Assembly (NCBI GenBank): GCA_948919095.1
Contig: CAQYCU010000056.1
Location: 1-9,267, forward strand
Source of the DNA: an uncultured Clostridia bacterium
GTDB taxonomy: Bacteria > Bacillota > Clostridia > TANB77 > CAG-508
Direction: 5' to 3'
Length of the DNA: 9,267 nt
Part shown: positions 1 to 5,739 of the stretch, in pieces
Layout of the letters: each line of letters opens with the position of its first letter
Numbering within the stretch: the stretch's first letter is position 1
The notes under the pieces: generated by a model
What the model was told of the DNA's origin: nothing
Seen by the model: the letters and a program-made list of their open reading frames with translations, nothing else
Database searches by the model: none
Position numbers and translations under genes: made by a program

Positions 1-19
1 ACTTTCTTATTTTAATGGT

Positions 20-48
20 ATTCTATCATTTTTTTATTATAATTTCAA
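20..48 (-). promoter_or_regulatory. Promoter for a leftward gene beyond the window
   Basis: On the minus strand a -35 TTGAAA (43-48) and a -10 TAGAAT (20-25) are separated by exactly 17 bp, giving a predicted start near position 13. No gene lies between it and the left edge, so it would serve a leftward gene outside the window. It is called by sequence match alone in AT-rich DNA, so a chance match is possible. Confidence 0.45.
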
Positions 49-82
49 CAGTTTTAATATGAAAATAATAAATAGTTTAAAA

Positions 83-161
83 CCATTAACTATTAGTTTG
101 AAGTTGTTTTAAATGTGATACAACATTACAGATTTTATTACTTCAAAATTCTAGTTAATGG
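83..161. repeat. Nested interrupted inverted repeat
   Basis: Two perfect stems are nested. CCATTAACTA (83-92) pairs with TAGTTAATGG (152-161), and TTTGAAGT (97-104) pairs with ACTTCAAA (140-147), separated by matching 4-nt internal loops. A third small stem, AATGT/ACATT (112-116, 123-127), sits inside. It lies just downstream of the decayed blaI gene, and on the minus strand a TTTT run follows the outer stem. It may be the end structure of that transcript or a small palindromic mobile repeat; the sequence alone does not decide. Confidence 0.55.
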
Positions 162-176
162 CTTATTAATTTTGTT

Positions 177-356
177 TTATTTTTCCTCCTCATCTATTAA
201 ATTCATTAGTTCTTCTAAGTCTTTCTTTGATAGTTTTTTTTGCTTTACAAAATTTAAAAGTAATTTGTTTACTGAGTCATCATACATTTTTTTAAAAAGC
301 TATTACTTTCAACTACTTTGCATTACTATTAATTCAGCATTTGAAATTTTTATCAT
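177..356 (-). pseudogene. Decayed BlaI/MecI-family repressor, internal deletion
   Basis: The start is well formed: AAGGAGT (364-370), 8 bp, then ATG at 356, reading MIKISNAELIVMQSS and then TGA (309-311). After TGA, AAG, TAA and TAG the same frame reads 40 more residues (299 down to the stop at 177-179), including VNKLLLNFV and LSKKDLEELMNLID. The first block matches the N-terminus of BlaI/MecI/CopY repressors and the second their C-terminal dimerisation helices. A normal protein is about 120-130 residues; about 55 remain, so the winged-helix core is gone and three stops lie at the join. Intact members repress beta-lactamase or envelope-stress genes and are cleaved after signalling by a BlaR1-type protease; no such protease gene is seen here. 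Family assignment rests on recognising the two ends and is fairly firm. The operator upstream supports it. Confidence 0.72.
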
Positions 357-396
357 TCAATTCACTCCTTTCTTCTTAATAAAATTTTTTATCGGG

Positions 397-422
397 CTTT
401 AATTTACATTTGTAAATTAAAG
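397..422. promoter_or_regulatory. BlaI/MecI-type operator dyad
   Basis: A 26-bp dyad has perfect 12-nt arms around a central TT, with the core TTTACA-TT-TGTAAA. BlaI and MecI operators are dyads built on TACA-N2-TGTA, which this contains. It covers the spacer and -10 of the promoter that reads into the decayed blaI gene, the usual place for autorepression. The site is intact although the repressor gene is not. Confidence 0.7.
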
Positions 423-429
423 TTGTCAA
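401..429 (-). promoter_or_regulatory. Promoter of the decayed blaI-like gene
   Basis: The minus strand has a perfect -35 TTGACA (424-429), a 17-bp spacer and a -10 TAAATT (401-406, 4 of 6 to consensus). The 26-bp operator overlaps the spacer and -10, so a bound repressor would block RNA polymerase. The blaI-like ribosome binding site lies about 30 bp downstream. Confidence 0.6.
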
Positions 430-483
430 TAGATATCTATAAAATTTTTTCCTCTTTTATATTTTTTTAGTTTCTAATAAATA

Positions 484-528
484 ATAAAAAAAAGAAAAAC
501 CAAATGATACTCACTTCATTTAGTTTTT
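484..528 (-). terminator. Terminator of the pilin/lectin-like gene
   Basis: On the minus strand the arms 516-528 and 495-507 form a 13-bp stem with one U-G wobble and an 8-nt loop. A run of T follows (493 down to 484). It sits 19 bp past the stop codon of the 547-2139 gene. Confidence 0.8.
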
Positions 529-546
529 CATAAATATACTATCCTA

Positions 547-2139
547 CTACTCCCCAGGAACACATACTATAGGGCATGTTACTGCTGCTGAGCTTAAATT
601 ACCAGCACCTATACTAGAGCCTAAGGCACACATCCAACGGTCTGCTTCCCATGATGATGGACTTGCAATATAAACATAGTAATACATTCTTCCTATAGGG
701 TCACCCTGTTCTACTGTATATGTACTACTTTCAAACCAATATCCAAACTCATTAACAGAACCACATTTTAGGACCTCTGAACCACAAAAGGCATTATAAG
801 ATTTAACAAACATTTCTGCAGTAGTTGCGCCAATAGCATATTTAACTTCGTCAGTAGTATAATCTTTCCATTTAGAACTATTACATAAACTAGCGGCATA
901 TCTTTCTCCATTTTTATCTATAGTACTGTATTGTGATTTACCCCAAATTGGGTTTAATTGTCTAGCTAACTTTCCTCCATCAGCTTCATCATAAGCACTT
1001 GAACCAGAATAATCTACTCTTCTATCAGTTTGTAAGTATATTGTTCCTTTTCCATCTCCAAAATAATTATCTTCATCGTAATAATATACTCTCCATGTTC
1101 CTCCTGATTTTGGTTTGTATATTACTTTCTCTCCTATATAATCTTTCCATGTACTTGCTGTTACTATATTTTTTAAATCTTCCATTCTTATTCCATCTAC
1201 TATTATTACCTCGGCAGTAACTGCTGATGATATATTTTCTGAATTATCTATTGCAGTTACCGTTATTGTATATGCTGTTTCATCTCTATTTCCTGTTGGT
1301 GTTGTTTCTATTTCAACAGTTTGTCCTTGCATAAATGTTCCTGTTCTTTTGTCCTCTGGTATTCCTTGTAGTGAAGTATCTTGTGTTGAACTTATTTTAT
1401 AATTAAAGTGTTTTATTCCTGAACCTTCTTGTCCTAACTCATCTCTGTCATGTCCAGCTGTATTAAATTTTATTTTTAATCGTTCAACTTTTGTAGTTAA
1501 TTTTTCAACAGTTGGTGCTGTTCCATCTCTTTTTATTACTATATTTATTGTTTTTTCTGCCGACTTTCCATTACTATCCCTTGCTATTATTTTAATATCA
1601 GTGTCTTCTGATATATTATCTATTCTATATTCTCCACCTGTTGTTGGAAATGCTGAAATTACTGTTGAACCTTTAGTAACTGTTGCAGTCGAACTTGTTA
1701 TTGTCCCACCACTATAAGTTCTAATTACTCCACTTAATGATACTGTTTCTCCTGGTTTTACCCAACCATCATTTCCAGTTACTATAGCTGTAATTATTAC
1801 TCCGTCTGCTGGGCCAATATAGTCAATTATTTTTGGTATACTTCTATCAATTTCAAAAATATGCCCATCTACTATTACGTTTTGTAAATTTTTATTTGGC
1901 TTTTCTTTTGGTAAAAGCTCTCCTTCTATTCCTGCTATTTTATCATCTAGTTCCTCATCTGTTAGACCAGTTGTATATTTTTGAATTTGTGCATCACTCA
2001 ATGCTAATTCTAGTGTTTCTCTTGCTTTTGCTTGCCCATATTTAGCAGTTGCCTTCTCTGCTCTACTAAATATCCCGTCTTGGTTAAATACCATACTTAG
2101 TGAAACTCCTGCTAGTATTAGTAGTACTATTAGGGTCAC
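547..2139 (-). CDS. Pilin-like, Ig-like and C-type-lectin-like surface protein, N-terminally truncated
   Basis: The 530-residue frame starts at GTG and ends in tandem TAG codons. Residues 4-17 (IVLLILAGVSLSMV), then NQDGIF and a charged helix, match the first helix of type IV pilin-like proteins common in Clostridia. Two beta-rich Ig-like regions follow (about 113-205 and 208-315, the second with YTITVTAIDNSEN). The last 210 residues, with WKDYIGEKVIY, YAIGATTAEMF, FGYWFESS and the end TCPIVCVPGE, resemble the C-type-lectin-like/sulfatase-modifying fold of bacterial surface and variable proteins; this is recognition of style, not a search result. The usual start of such pilins is a basic leader, a Gly cleavage site and ITLIALVITI. 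Here the helix is shortened to VTLIVLLILAG and the leader is absent: the upstream frame reads only LIWSKALF after a TAA. The only GGAG is 13 bp from GTG, and no good promoter is visible. It may be a pseudogene or silent copy, since it could not be processed as a prepilin. GC rises in the last 115 bp. Confidence 0.65.
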   Translation of the reverse strand: MTLIVLLILAGVSLSMVFNQDGIFSRAEKATAKYGQAKARETLELALSDAQIQKYTTGLTDEELDDKIAGIEGELLPKEKPNKNLQNVIVDGHIFEIDRSIPKIIDYIGPADGVIITAIVTGNDGWVKPGETVSLSGVIRTYSGGTITSSTATVTKGSTVISAFPTTGGEYRIDNISEDTDIKIIARDSNGKSAEKTINIVIKRDGTAPTVEKLTTKVERLKIKFNTAGHDRDELGQEGSGIKHFNYKISSTQDTSLQGIPEDKRTGTFMQGQTVEIETTPTGNRDETAYTITVTAIDNSENISSAVTAEVIIVDGIRMEDLKNIVTASTWKDYIGEKVIYKPKSGGTWRVYYYDEDNYFGDGKGTIYLQTDRRVDYSGSSAYDEADGGKLARQLNPIWGKSQYSTIDKNGERYAASLCNSSKWKDYTTDEVKYAIGATTAEMFVKSYNAFCGSEVLKCGSVNEFGYWFESSTYTVEQGDPIGRMYYYVYIASPSSWEADRWMCALGSSIGAGNLSSAAVTCPIVCVPGE

Positions 2140-2212
2140 AAATAATGCTTTACTCCAAATTAATTAAAATTATAACTAACTAAACTTGAATTATATTTTA
2201 CACATTAAATTG

Positions 2213-2241
2213 TTGACGTTTATTTTATAAACATATATAAT
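2213..2241 (+). promoter_or_regulatory. Promoter of the GIY-YIG gene
   Basis: A -35 TTGACG (2213-2218), a 17-bp spacer and a perfect -10 TATAAT (2236-2241) predict a start near 2248, with a leader of about 24 nt before the ATG at 2272. This start falls inside or next to the upstream ATG at 2254, which supports the downstream start codon. Confidence 0.75.
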
Positions 2242-2271
2242 ATATTCATTATTATGTATAGGAGTTTTATA

Positions 2272-2574
2272 ATGTATTATACTTATATGTTAAGATGTGC
2301 TGATAATTCAATTTATACAGGTATGACAAATAATTTAGAAAATCGTTTACATGAGCATTTATACAAGGATAAAAATGGTGCAAAATATACAAAATCACAT
2401 GATGTGATTAAACTTGAAACTGCTTTCAAGAGTAAAGATAAATCCTTAGCATGTAAACTAGAATATCATATAAAAACTCTTACTAAACAACAAAAAGAAG
2501 CGTTAATAGTTGGAGAAAAATTATCAACTTTTTTTAAAGGAAAAGTTGATTGTAGAAGATATAAAAGAATTTAG
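2272..2574 (+). CDS. GIY-YIG nuclease family protein
   Basis: A 100-residue single-domain protein. Residues 3-17 (YTYMLRCADNSIYTG) carry the two halves of the GIY-YIG motif in the YTY...YTG form seen in the small COG2827/YhbQ-like group. The catalytic Arg is probably R25 in LENRLHEH and the metal-binding Glu E64 in KLEYHIK. The usual NGAKYT segment and a basic C-terminus are present. The start at 2272 is preferred over the in-frame ATG at 2254, because GGAG (2261-2264) lies 7 bp before 2272 and inside the longer version. Proteins of this size act as stand-alone structure-specific DNA nucleases, often of unknown physiological role. The gene has its own promoter and terminator, so it is probably a single-gene transcript. 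Confidence 0.88.
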   Translation: MYYTYMLRCADNSIYTGMTNNLENRLHEHLYKDKNGAKYTKSHDVIKLETAFKSKDKSLACKLEYHIKTLTKQQKEALIVGEKLSTFFKGKVDCRRYKRI

Positions 2575-2597
2575 ATAAACTTTTATTTTGAAGTGTA

Positions 2598-2633
2598 CCT
2601 TAAATGTTAAACAAATAAGTTTAGCATTTGAGG
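2598..2633 (+). terminator. Terminator after the GIY-YIG gene
   Basis: A 15-bp stem (2598-2612 with 2619-2633, two G-U wobbles) encloses the loop AAATAA and is followed after 4 nt by TTTTATTTTTA. It lies 24 bp past the stop codon. Confidence 0.75.
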
Positions 2634-2710
2634 AACATTTTATTTTTATATGTTTATTTTTAAATTTAGGTTTTTGTACAGTAAAATATACTATTAACTT
2701 CTTTTTATAT

Positions 2711-2746
2711 AAAAGCTTTTGTTCCTAAAATTTCCAAAAGTTTTTT
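2711..2746 (+). terminator. Possible hairpin with T-run ahead of the polymerase promoter
   Basis: Positions 2711-2721 can pair with 2735-2745 in an 11-bp stem (one G-U), with a 13-nt loop and the T-run as part of the 3' arm. It could be a backup terminator insulating the polymerase promoter. The stem is mostly A-U, so this is weak. Nothing else is seen in 2640-2745. Confidence 0.25.
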
Positions 2747-2748
2747 AC

Positions 2749-2780
2749 AAACCCGTGTTTACTTTTGCAAACATCTGTGC
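2749..2780. promoter_or_regulatory. Candidate SOS-type operator, two AAAC-N4-GT half-dyads
   Basis: AAAC-CCGT-GTTT (2749-2760) is a 4-bp-arm dyad overlapping the -35. AAAC-ATCT-GTGC (2769-2780) repeats the left half exactly 20 bp on, in the spacer. The LexA box of Bacillus and Clostridia is close to GAAC-N4-GTTC, so these are imperfect matches. The position over a promoter of a translesion polymerase fits SOS control, but the assignment to LexA is inference. Confidence 0.35.
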
Positions 2781-2786
2781 TATAAT
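2758..2786 (+). promoter_or_regulatory. Promoter of the Y-family polymerase gene
   Basis: A -35 TTTACT (2758-2763), a 17-bp spacer and a perfect -10 TATAAT (2781-2786) predict a start near 2793 and a leader of about 33 nt. The weak -35 with a strong -10 fits a regulated promoter. Confidence 0.65.
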
Positions 2787-2825
2787 CTATTTATTCAAAT
2801 AATAAATAGAAAGGATTTAACTACT

Positions 2826-4328
2826 ATGCAAAGCAATGAACAACATATATATGTATCAATTGATTTAAAAAGTTTTTATGCTTCTGTTGAATGTAAAGAA
2901 CGTGGGCTTGACCCTATGACTACAAATTTAGTTGTTGCGGATAATACTAGAACTGAAAAAACAATATGCCTTGCTGTTAGTCCTTCTCTTAAATCTTATG
3001 GACTACCTGGAAGAGCTAGATTATTTGAAGTAGTTCAAAAAGTAAATGAAGTTAATATAAAAAGAAAATTGAATGCTCCTAATAAAACTTTCACTGGTTC
3101 TTCTTATGATAATATTGCTCTAAAGAAAAATCCTGATTTGGAATTAGCATATATAGTTGCCCCTCCGAGAATGGCTTATTATATGAAATATAGCACTAAT
3201 ATTTACAAAATTTATTTAAAATGGTTCTCCTCAGAGGATATTTATGTGTATTCAATAGATGAAGTTTTTATTGATATTACTCCTTACTTGAAAACTTATA
3301 ATATGAGAGCTACAGAATTAGTTACTAAAGTTATTCAAGATATTTATAATTCTACTGGGATTACTGCAACTGCTGGAATTGGCACTAATATGTATTTGTG
3401 TAAGGTTGCTATGGATATTGTTGCAAAACATGTCAATCCTAATGAATTTGGCGTTAGAATTGCTTGTTTAGATGAAATGAGATATAGAAAATTACTGTGG
3501 AATCATAGACCTTTAACTGATTTTTGGCGTATTGGAAGTGGTTATCGTAAAAAGCTTGAGGCACATGGTTTATTTACTATGGGCGATATTGCTAGGGTTT
3601 CTTTAAAAAATGAGGATTTACTTTATAAATTATTTGGAATTAATGCTGAACTTTTAATTGACCATGCTTGGGGATATGAACCTGTTACAATTAAAGATGT
3701 ACAATCATACAAACCAAAAAGTAGTAGTATTTGCTCTGGGCAAGTTTTGCATTCTCCATATAATTATGAACAAACTAAAATAATTGTTAAGGAAACGGCT
3801 GAATTATTAGCTCTTGATTTGGTCTCTAAAAATTTAGTTACTAATCAAATCGTTTTAACTGTTGGATATGATATTGAAAATTTGATAAATCCTATTATTA
3901 GCAGCTCCTACATAGGTGAAATTACTGTTGATAGATATGGCAGAAAAGTTCCAAAACATTCTCATGGAACGATAAATTTGGACCATAAAACTTCATCTTC
4001 TAAAATTATTATGAATGCTGTGCTTGAGTTATACGAACGAATTGTTAACACTAAGCTTTTGATAAGACGTATTAATATTTCTGTTAATAATCTTGTTGAT
4101 GAAAATATTGCTAAGGATGAAAGTCCTTATGAACAGTTGGACTTATTCACAGATTATGAAGAAAAAGTGGAAAAGGCTCATGAAGAATTAAGCGAAAAGG
4201 CTCTTCAAAAGGCAATGCTAGTTATTAAGAAAAAGTATGGTAAAAATGCTATATTAAAAGGCATGAACTTGCAAGAATATGCAACTACTATTGATAGGAA
4301 TAAACAAATTGGAGGACATAGAGAATAG
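2826..4328 (+). CDS. Y-family DNA polymerase (DinB/UmuC-like, mobile-element type)
   Basis: A 500-residue translesion DNA polymerase that copies damaged template without proofreading. Catalytic acidic residues are visible: D13 in SIDLKSFYASVE, and D145/E146 in YSIDEVFID. F17-Y18 occupy the steric-gate position. GIGTNMYLCKVAMD (184-197) leads to the thumb, FWRIGSGYRKKLEAHGL (233-249) is the helix-hairpin-helix region, and the little-finger domain spans about 290-425. QLDLF (437-441) is a canonical sliding-clamp binding motif. The C-terminus (ILKGMNLQEYATTIDRN, then IGGH) is typical of the UvrX/YqjW-like group carried on clostridial mobile elements, which is longer than chromosomal DinB (about 350-420 residues). 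AAAGGA lies about 10 bp before the ATG. It is followed by a YolD-type partner gene, the same order as uvrX-yolD in Bacillus. It seems complete. Confidence 0.93.
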   Translation: MQSNEQHIYVSIDLKSFYASVECKERGLDPMTTNLVVADNTRTEKTICLAVSPSLKSYGLPGRARLFEVVQKVNEVNIKRKLNAPNKTFTGSSYDNIALKKNPDLELAYIVAPPRMAYYMKYSTNIYKIYLKWFSSEDIYVYSIDEVFIDITPYLKTYNMRATELVTKVIQDIYNSTGITATAGIGTNMYLCKVAMDIVAKHVNPNEFGVRIACLDEMRYRKLLWNHRPLTDFWRIGSGYRKKLEAHGLFTMGDIARVSLKNEDLLYKLFGINAELLIDHAWGYEPVTIKDVQSYKPKSSSICSGQVLHSPYNYEQTKIIVKETAELLALDLVSKNLVTNQIVLTVGYDIENLINPIISSSYIGEITVDRYGRKVPKHSHGTINLDHKTSSSKIIMNAVLELYERIVNTKLLIRRINISVNNLVDENIAKDESPYEQLDLFTDYEEKVEKAHEELSEKALQKAMLVIKKKYGKNAILKGMNLQEYATTIDRNKQIGGHRE

Positions 4329-4334
4329 AAATTT

Positions 4335-4405
4335 GTAAATTATCTATGCACAGTTAGATGGATAGTTATTATGGTAAATTTTATGCATAGTTAAATAGCT
4401 ATTTA
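4335..4405 (+). repeat. Imperfect tandem duplication between polymerase and YolD-like genes
   Basis: Two copies of about 33 bp (4335-4368 and 4374-4405) share GTAAATT, ATGCA, AGTTA and downstream bases, with a 2-bp length difference and scattered substitutions. The second copy ends in a perfect 14-bp palindrome, TAAATAGCTATTTA (4392-4405), which the first lacks. The function is unknown; it could be a slipped duplication or paired protein sites. Confidence 0.5.
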
Positions 4406-4431
4406 GATATTTTAATTGGAGGTTATTTTTA

Positions 4432-4611
4432 ATGTTAAATACAGCAAATAACAGATATAACGATATTATTAAACTCCCTCATCCTATTTCTAAAAAGCAT
4501 CCCAAAATGAAGATTGATGTACGTGCTGCACAATTTGCTCCTTTTGCTGCTTTGACTGGATACGAGGAACAAGTTAATGAAACTGCAAAAATAGTTAATA
4601 AGCTTGAATAA
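4432..4611 (+). CDS. Short YolD-type partner of the Y-family polymerase
   Basis: A 59-residue protein with a strong GGAGG (4418-4422), 9 bp before the ATG. Residues 12-46 (IIKLPHPISKKHPKM and RAAQFAPFAALTGYEE) match the conserved N-terminal block of small proteins encoded directly after UvrX-like polymerases in Clostridia. Those proteins are usually about 110 residues, with a YolD-like domain in the second half. Here the frame stops after KIVNKLE and no continuation is seen downstream in any frame, so the YolD-like half is missing. It is probably co-transcribed with the polymerase, as no promoter is seen in the 103-bp gap. YolD-like proteins are thought to assist or control the polymerase. 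Whether this short form works is open. Confidence 0.75.
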   Translation: MLNTANNRYNDIIKLPHPISKKHPKMKIDVRAAQFAPFAALTGYEEQVNETAKIVNKLE

Positions 4612-4628
4612 ATTCTAAGTTCTTAACT

Positions 4629-4659
4629 TATGTAAAAGCTAACTATTAGCTTTTACATA
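4629..4659 (+). terminator. Hairpin ending the polymerase operon
   Basis: A perfect 14-bp stem (4629-4642 with 4646-4659) has a 3-nt CTA loop, 17 bp after the YolD-like stop. The T-run on the plus strand is poor. On the minus strand the right side is also AT-rich, so it may work weakly in both directions. Confidence 0.55.
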
Positions 4660-4696
4660 TTAACTCAATAAAATTAAAAATTTTATCCATTACTAC

Positions 4697-4725
4697 TTGA
4701 TTTTATTATTTTTTTGTGGTATAGT
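4697..4725 (+). promoter_or_regulatory. Promoter of tRNA-Pro
   Basis: A -35 TTGATT (4697-4702), a 17-bp spacer and a -10 TATAGT (4720-4725) put the start near 4732, about 14 nt before the mature tRNA. Confidence 0.65.
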
Positions 4726-4745
4726 ATTAGTTGTTCAATATTTAT

Positions 4746-4821
4746 CGAGGCGTAGCGCAGTTGGTAGCGCGCGTGGTTTGGGACCATGAGGTCGCAGGTT
4801 CGATCCCTGTCGCCTCGACCA
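4746..4821 (+). tRNA. tRNA-Pro, anticodon TGG
   Basis: A complete 76-nt cloverleaf. The acceptor stem pairs CGAGGCG (4746-4752) with CGCCTCG (4811-4817), with discriminator A and an encoded CCA (4819-4821). The D arm is GCGC-AGTTGGTA-GCGC. The anticodon stem CGTGG/CCATG (one G-T pair) holds the loop TTTGGGA, so the anticodon is TGG (proline). The T arm is GCAGG-TTCGATC-CCTGT. It carries its own promoter and terminator and stands alone. tRNA genes are common integration sites, but no copy of its 3' end is seen elsewhere in the window. Confidence 0.97.
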
Positions 4822-4827
4822 AAGGAC

Positions 4828-4869
4828 AAAACTCTACAAACTGCTTATAAGCTAGTTTGCGGAGTTTTT
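4828..4869 (+). terminator. Terminator after tRNA-Pro
   Basis: AAAACTC (4828-4834) pairs with GAGTTTT (4862-4868) and CAAACT with AGTTTG (4854-4859), across a 2x2 internal loop. The tip is the palindrome GCTTATAAGC, and the T-run TTTTT ends at 4869. It begins 7 bp past the tRNA CCA. Confidence 0.82.
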
Positions 4870-4917
4870 ATTATGTCTCTTTTTGAATTATATCTATATT
4901 AAGGAAAATGTATAATT

Positions 4918-5598
4918 ATGAATATTTTAGATTTTATATTATCTAACAGAAATTATTTAGAAGATTTAATAACAAGAAGTACTTATCACTCAAATGCAAT
5001 TGAAGGTAACACTCTTACTTATGCAGAAACTTATGCTATTCTTTATAATGATAATAGTTTTAAAATCAAAGGAAAAGAGCCAAGAGAAATTTACGAAGCT
5101 ATTAATCATAAGAAAGCATTAGAATTAGTTTTTAAAAATTTACAAAATAATGAAATTTTTGATGAGAGATTTATAAAAAAACTTAATGAAACTATAAATA
5201 GAGATATTAAAGATACTCAAGGTTATAGGTCTATTCAAGTATTTATTCAAGGTAGTGAATATATACCACCTGAGCCAGAAAAAGTACCTAATCTAATGAA
5301 TTACTTTATTTATAACTATACTCATGATGAACAAGATATTTTCAGTAAAATTGCTAAGTATCATATTGAATTTGAAAAAATACATCCTTTTGAAGATGGA
5401 AATGGTAGAACAGGTAGACTAATTTTAAATTATGAATTGTTAAAAAATAATTTGTCGCCCGTTGTTATAGCTAAAGATGATAGAATTAAATATTTTGAAT
5501 TTTTAAGAAATAGTAATATCCCTGGTTTAGTTACATGGCTAAAAGATTTATCTACTAAAGAAAACGAAAGAATAGAAAAATTTGAGCATAAGAATTAG
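4918..5598 (+). CDS. Fic domain protein, class II (probable AMP-transferase)
   Basis: A 226-residue protein. The catalytic Fic motif HPFEDGNGRTGR is at 156-167, with His156 as the expected base and D160/N162/R164/R167 binding Mg-ATP phosphates. The inhibitory helix motif (S/T)xxxE(G/N) appears near the N-terminus as S25-N-A-I-E29-G30, which makes it class II: Glu29 would hold the active site closed until released. The flap VFIQGSEYIPPEPEKVP (108-124) places the target side chain. Fic proteins transfer AMP or other nucleotides from NTPs to target hydroxyls; the target here is unknown. No separate antitoxin is needed in this class. The start is set by AAGGA (4901-4905), about 12 bp away. An overlapping out-of-frame ATG at 4908 gives only 12 codons. 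An apparent AbiTii-like gene begins 11 bp after the stop. Confidence 0.93.
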   Translation: MNILDFILSNRNYLEDLITRSTYHSNAIEGNTLTYAETYAILYNDNSFKIKGKEPREIYEAINHKKALELVFKNLQNNEIFDERFIKKLNETINRDIKDTQGYRSIQVFIQGSEYIPPEPEKVPNLMNYFIYNYTHDEQDIFSKIAKYHIEFEKIHPFEDGNGRTGRLILNYELLKNNLSPVVIAKDDRIKYFEFLRNSNIPGLVTWLKDLSTKENERIEKFEHKN

Positions 5599-5609
5599 AG
5601 GTTTTATTT

Positions 5610-5738
5610 ATGTCAAAAAGTAAAATTATAAATGAATTAGCAAACAATGAAATAACTTTTAAATTTTATTTTATAAAGCACACAGCACCTTTCGGTGCTG
5701 TGTTGTTTTGGGCCGAATTCTCGGTCTCCTGCTATTAG
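5610..5738 (+). pseudogene. Stump of an AbiTii-like gene cut by an insertion
   Basis: GAGG (5597-5600), 9 bp, then ATG. The first 17 residues, MSKSKIINELANNEITF, resemble the start of AbiTii-domain proteins (abortive-infection family), which then continue with a helix such as ALxRLLIIA. Here the frame instead runs through the AT-rich joint and the terminator hairpin into GC-rich DNA and stops after 42 codons, so only the first 50 bp or so look native. The rest of the gene is not found in the window. It would have been co-transcribed with the fic gene. The family call rests on a short match and is tentative; the loss of the downstream part is clearer. Confidence 0.4.
5680..5709. terminator. 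Bidirectional terminator between the stump and the orphan cassette gene
   Basis: A perfect 10-bp stem, ACACAGCACC (5680-5689) with GGTGCTGTGT (5694-5703). On the minus strand the loop is GAAA, a stable GNRA tetraloop, followed by GCTTTAT. On the plus strand the loop is TTTC, followed by TGTTTT. It ends the leftward gene at 5740 and could also stop the fic transcript. A second small stem lies at 5711-5726. Confidence 0.8.
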
Positions 5739-5739
5739 G

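Noticed and set aside
115..402. Plus-strand open frame of 95 residues
   Set aside because: It is the antisense shadow of the decayed blaI-like gene: Phe/Ser/Ile-rich, with no ribosome binding site.
999..2045. Two plus-strand frames inside the pilin/lectin-like gene
   Set aside because: Leu/Phe-rich antisense shadows with no start signals.
2140..2200. Promoter for the pilin/lectin-like gene
   Set aside because: A TATAAT occurs on the minus strand (2169-2174), but nothing like a -35 sits at the right distance.
2254..2271. Upstream in-frame ATG of the GIY-YIG gene
   Set aside because: It lies at or just after the predicted transcription start, and the ribosome binding site is downstream of it; 2272 is the better start.
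4797..4821. 3' end of tRNA-Pro as an integration site
   Set aside because: No direct repeat of the tRNA 3' end and no integrase gene were found in the window.
4870..4917. Promoter for fic
   Set aside because: Only AT-rich partial matches, with no -35/-10 pair of acceptable quality; transcription may come from read-through or a non-consensus promoter.
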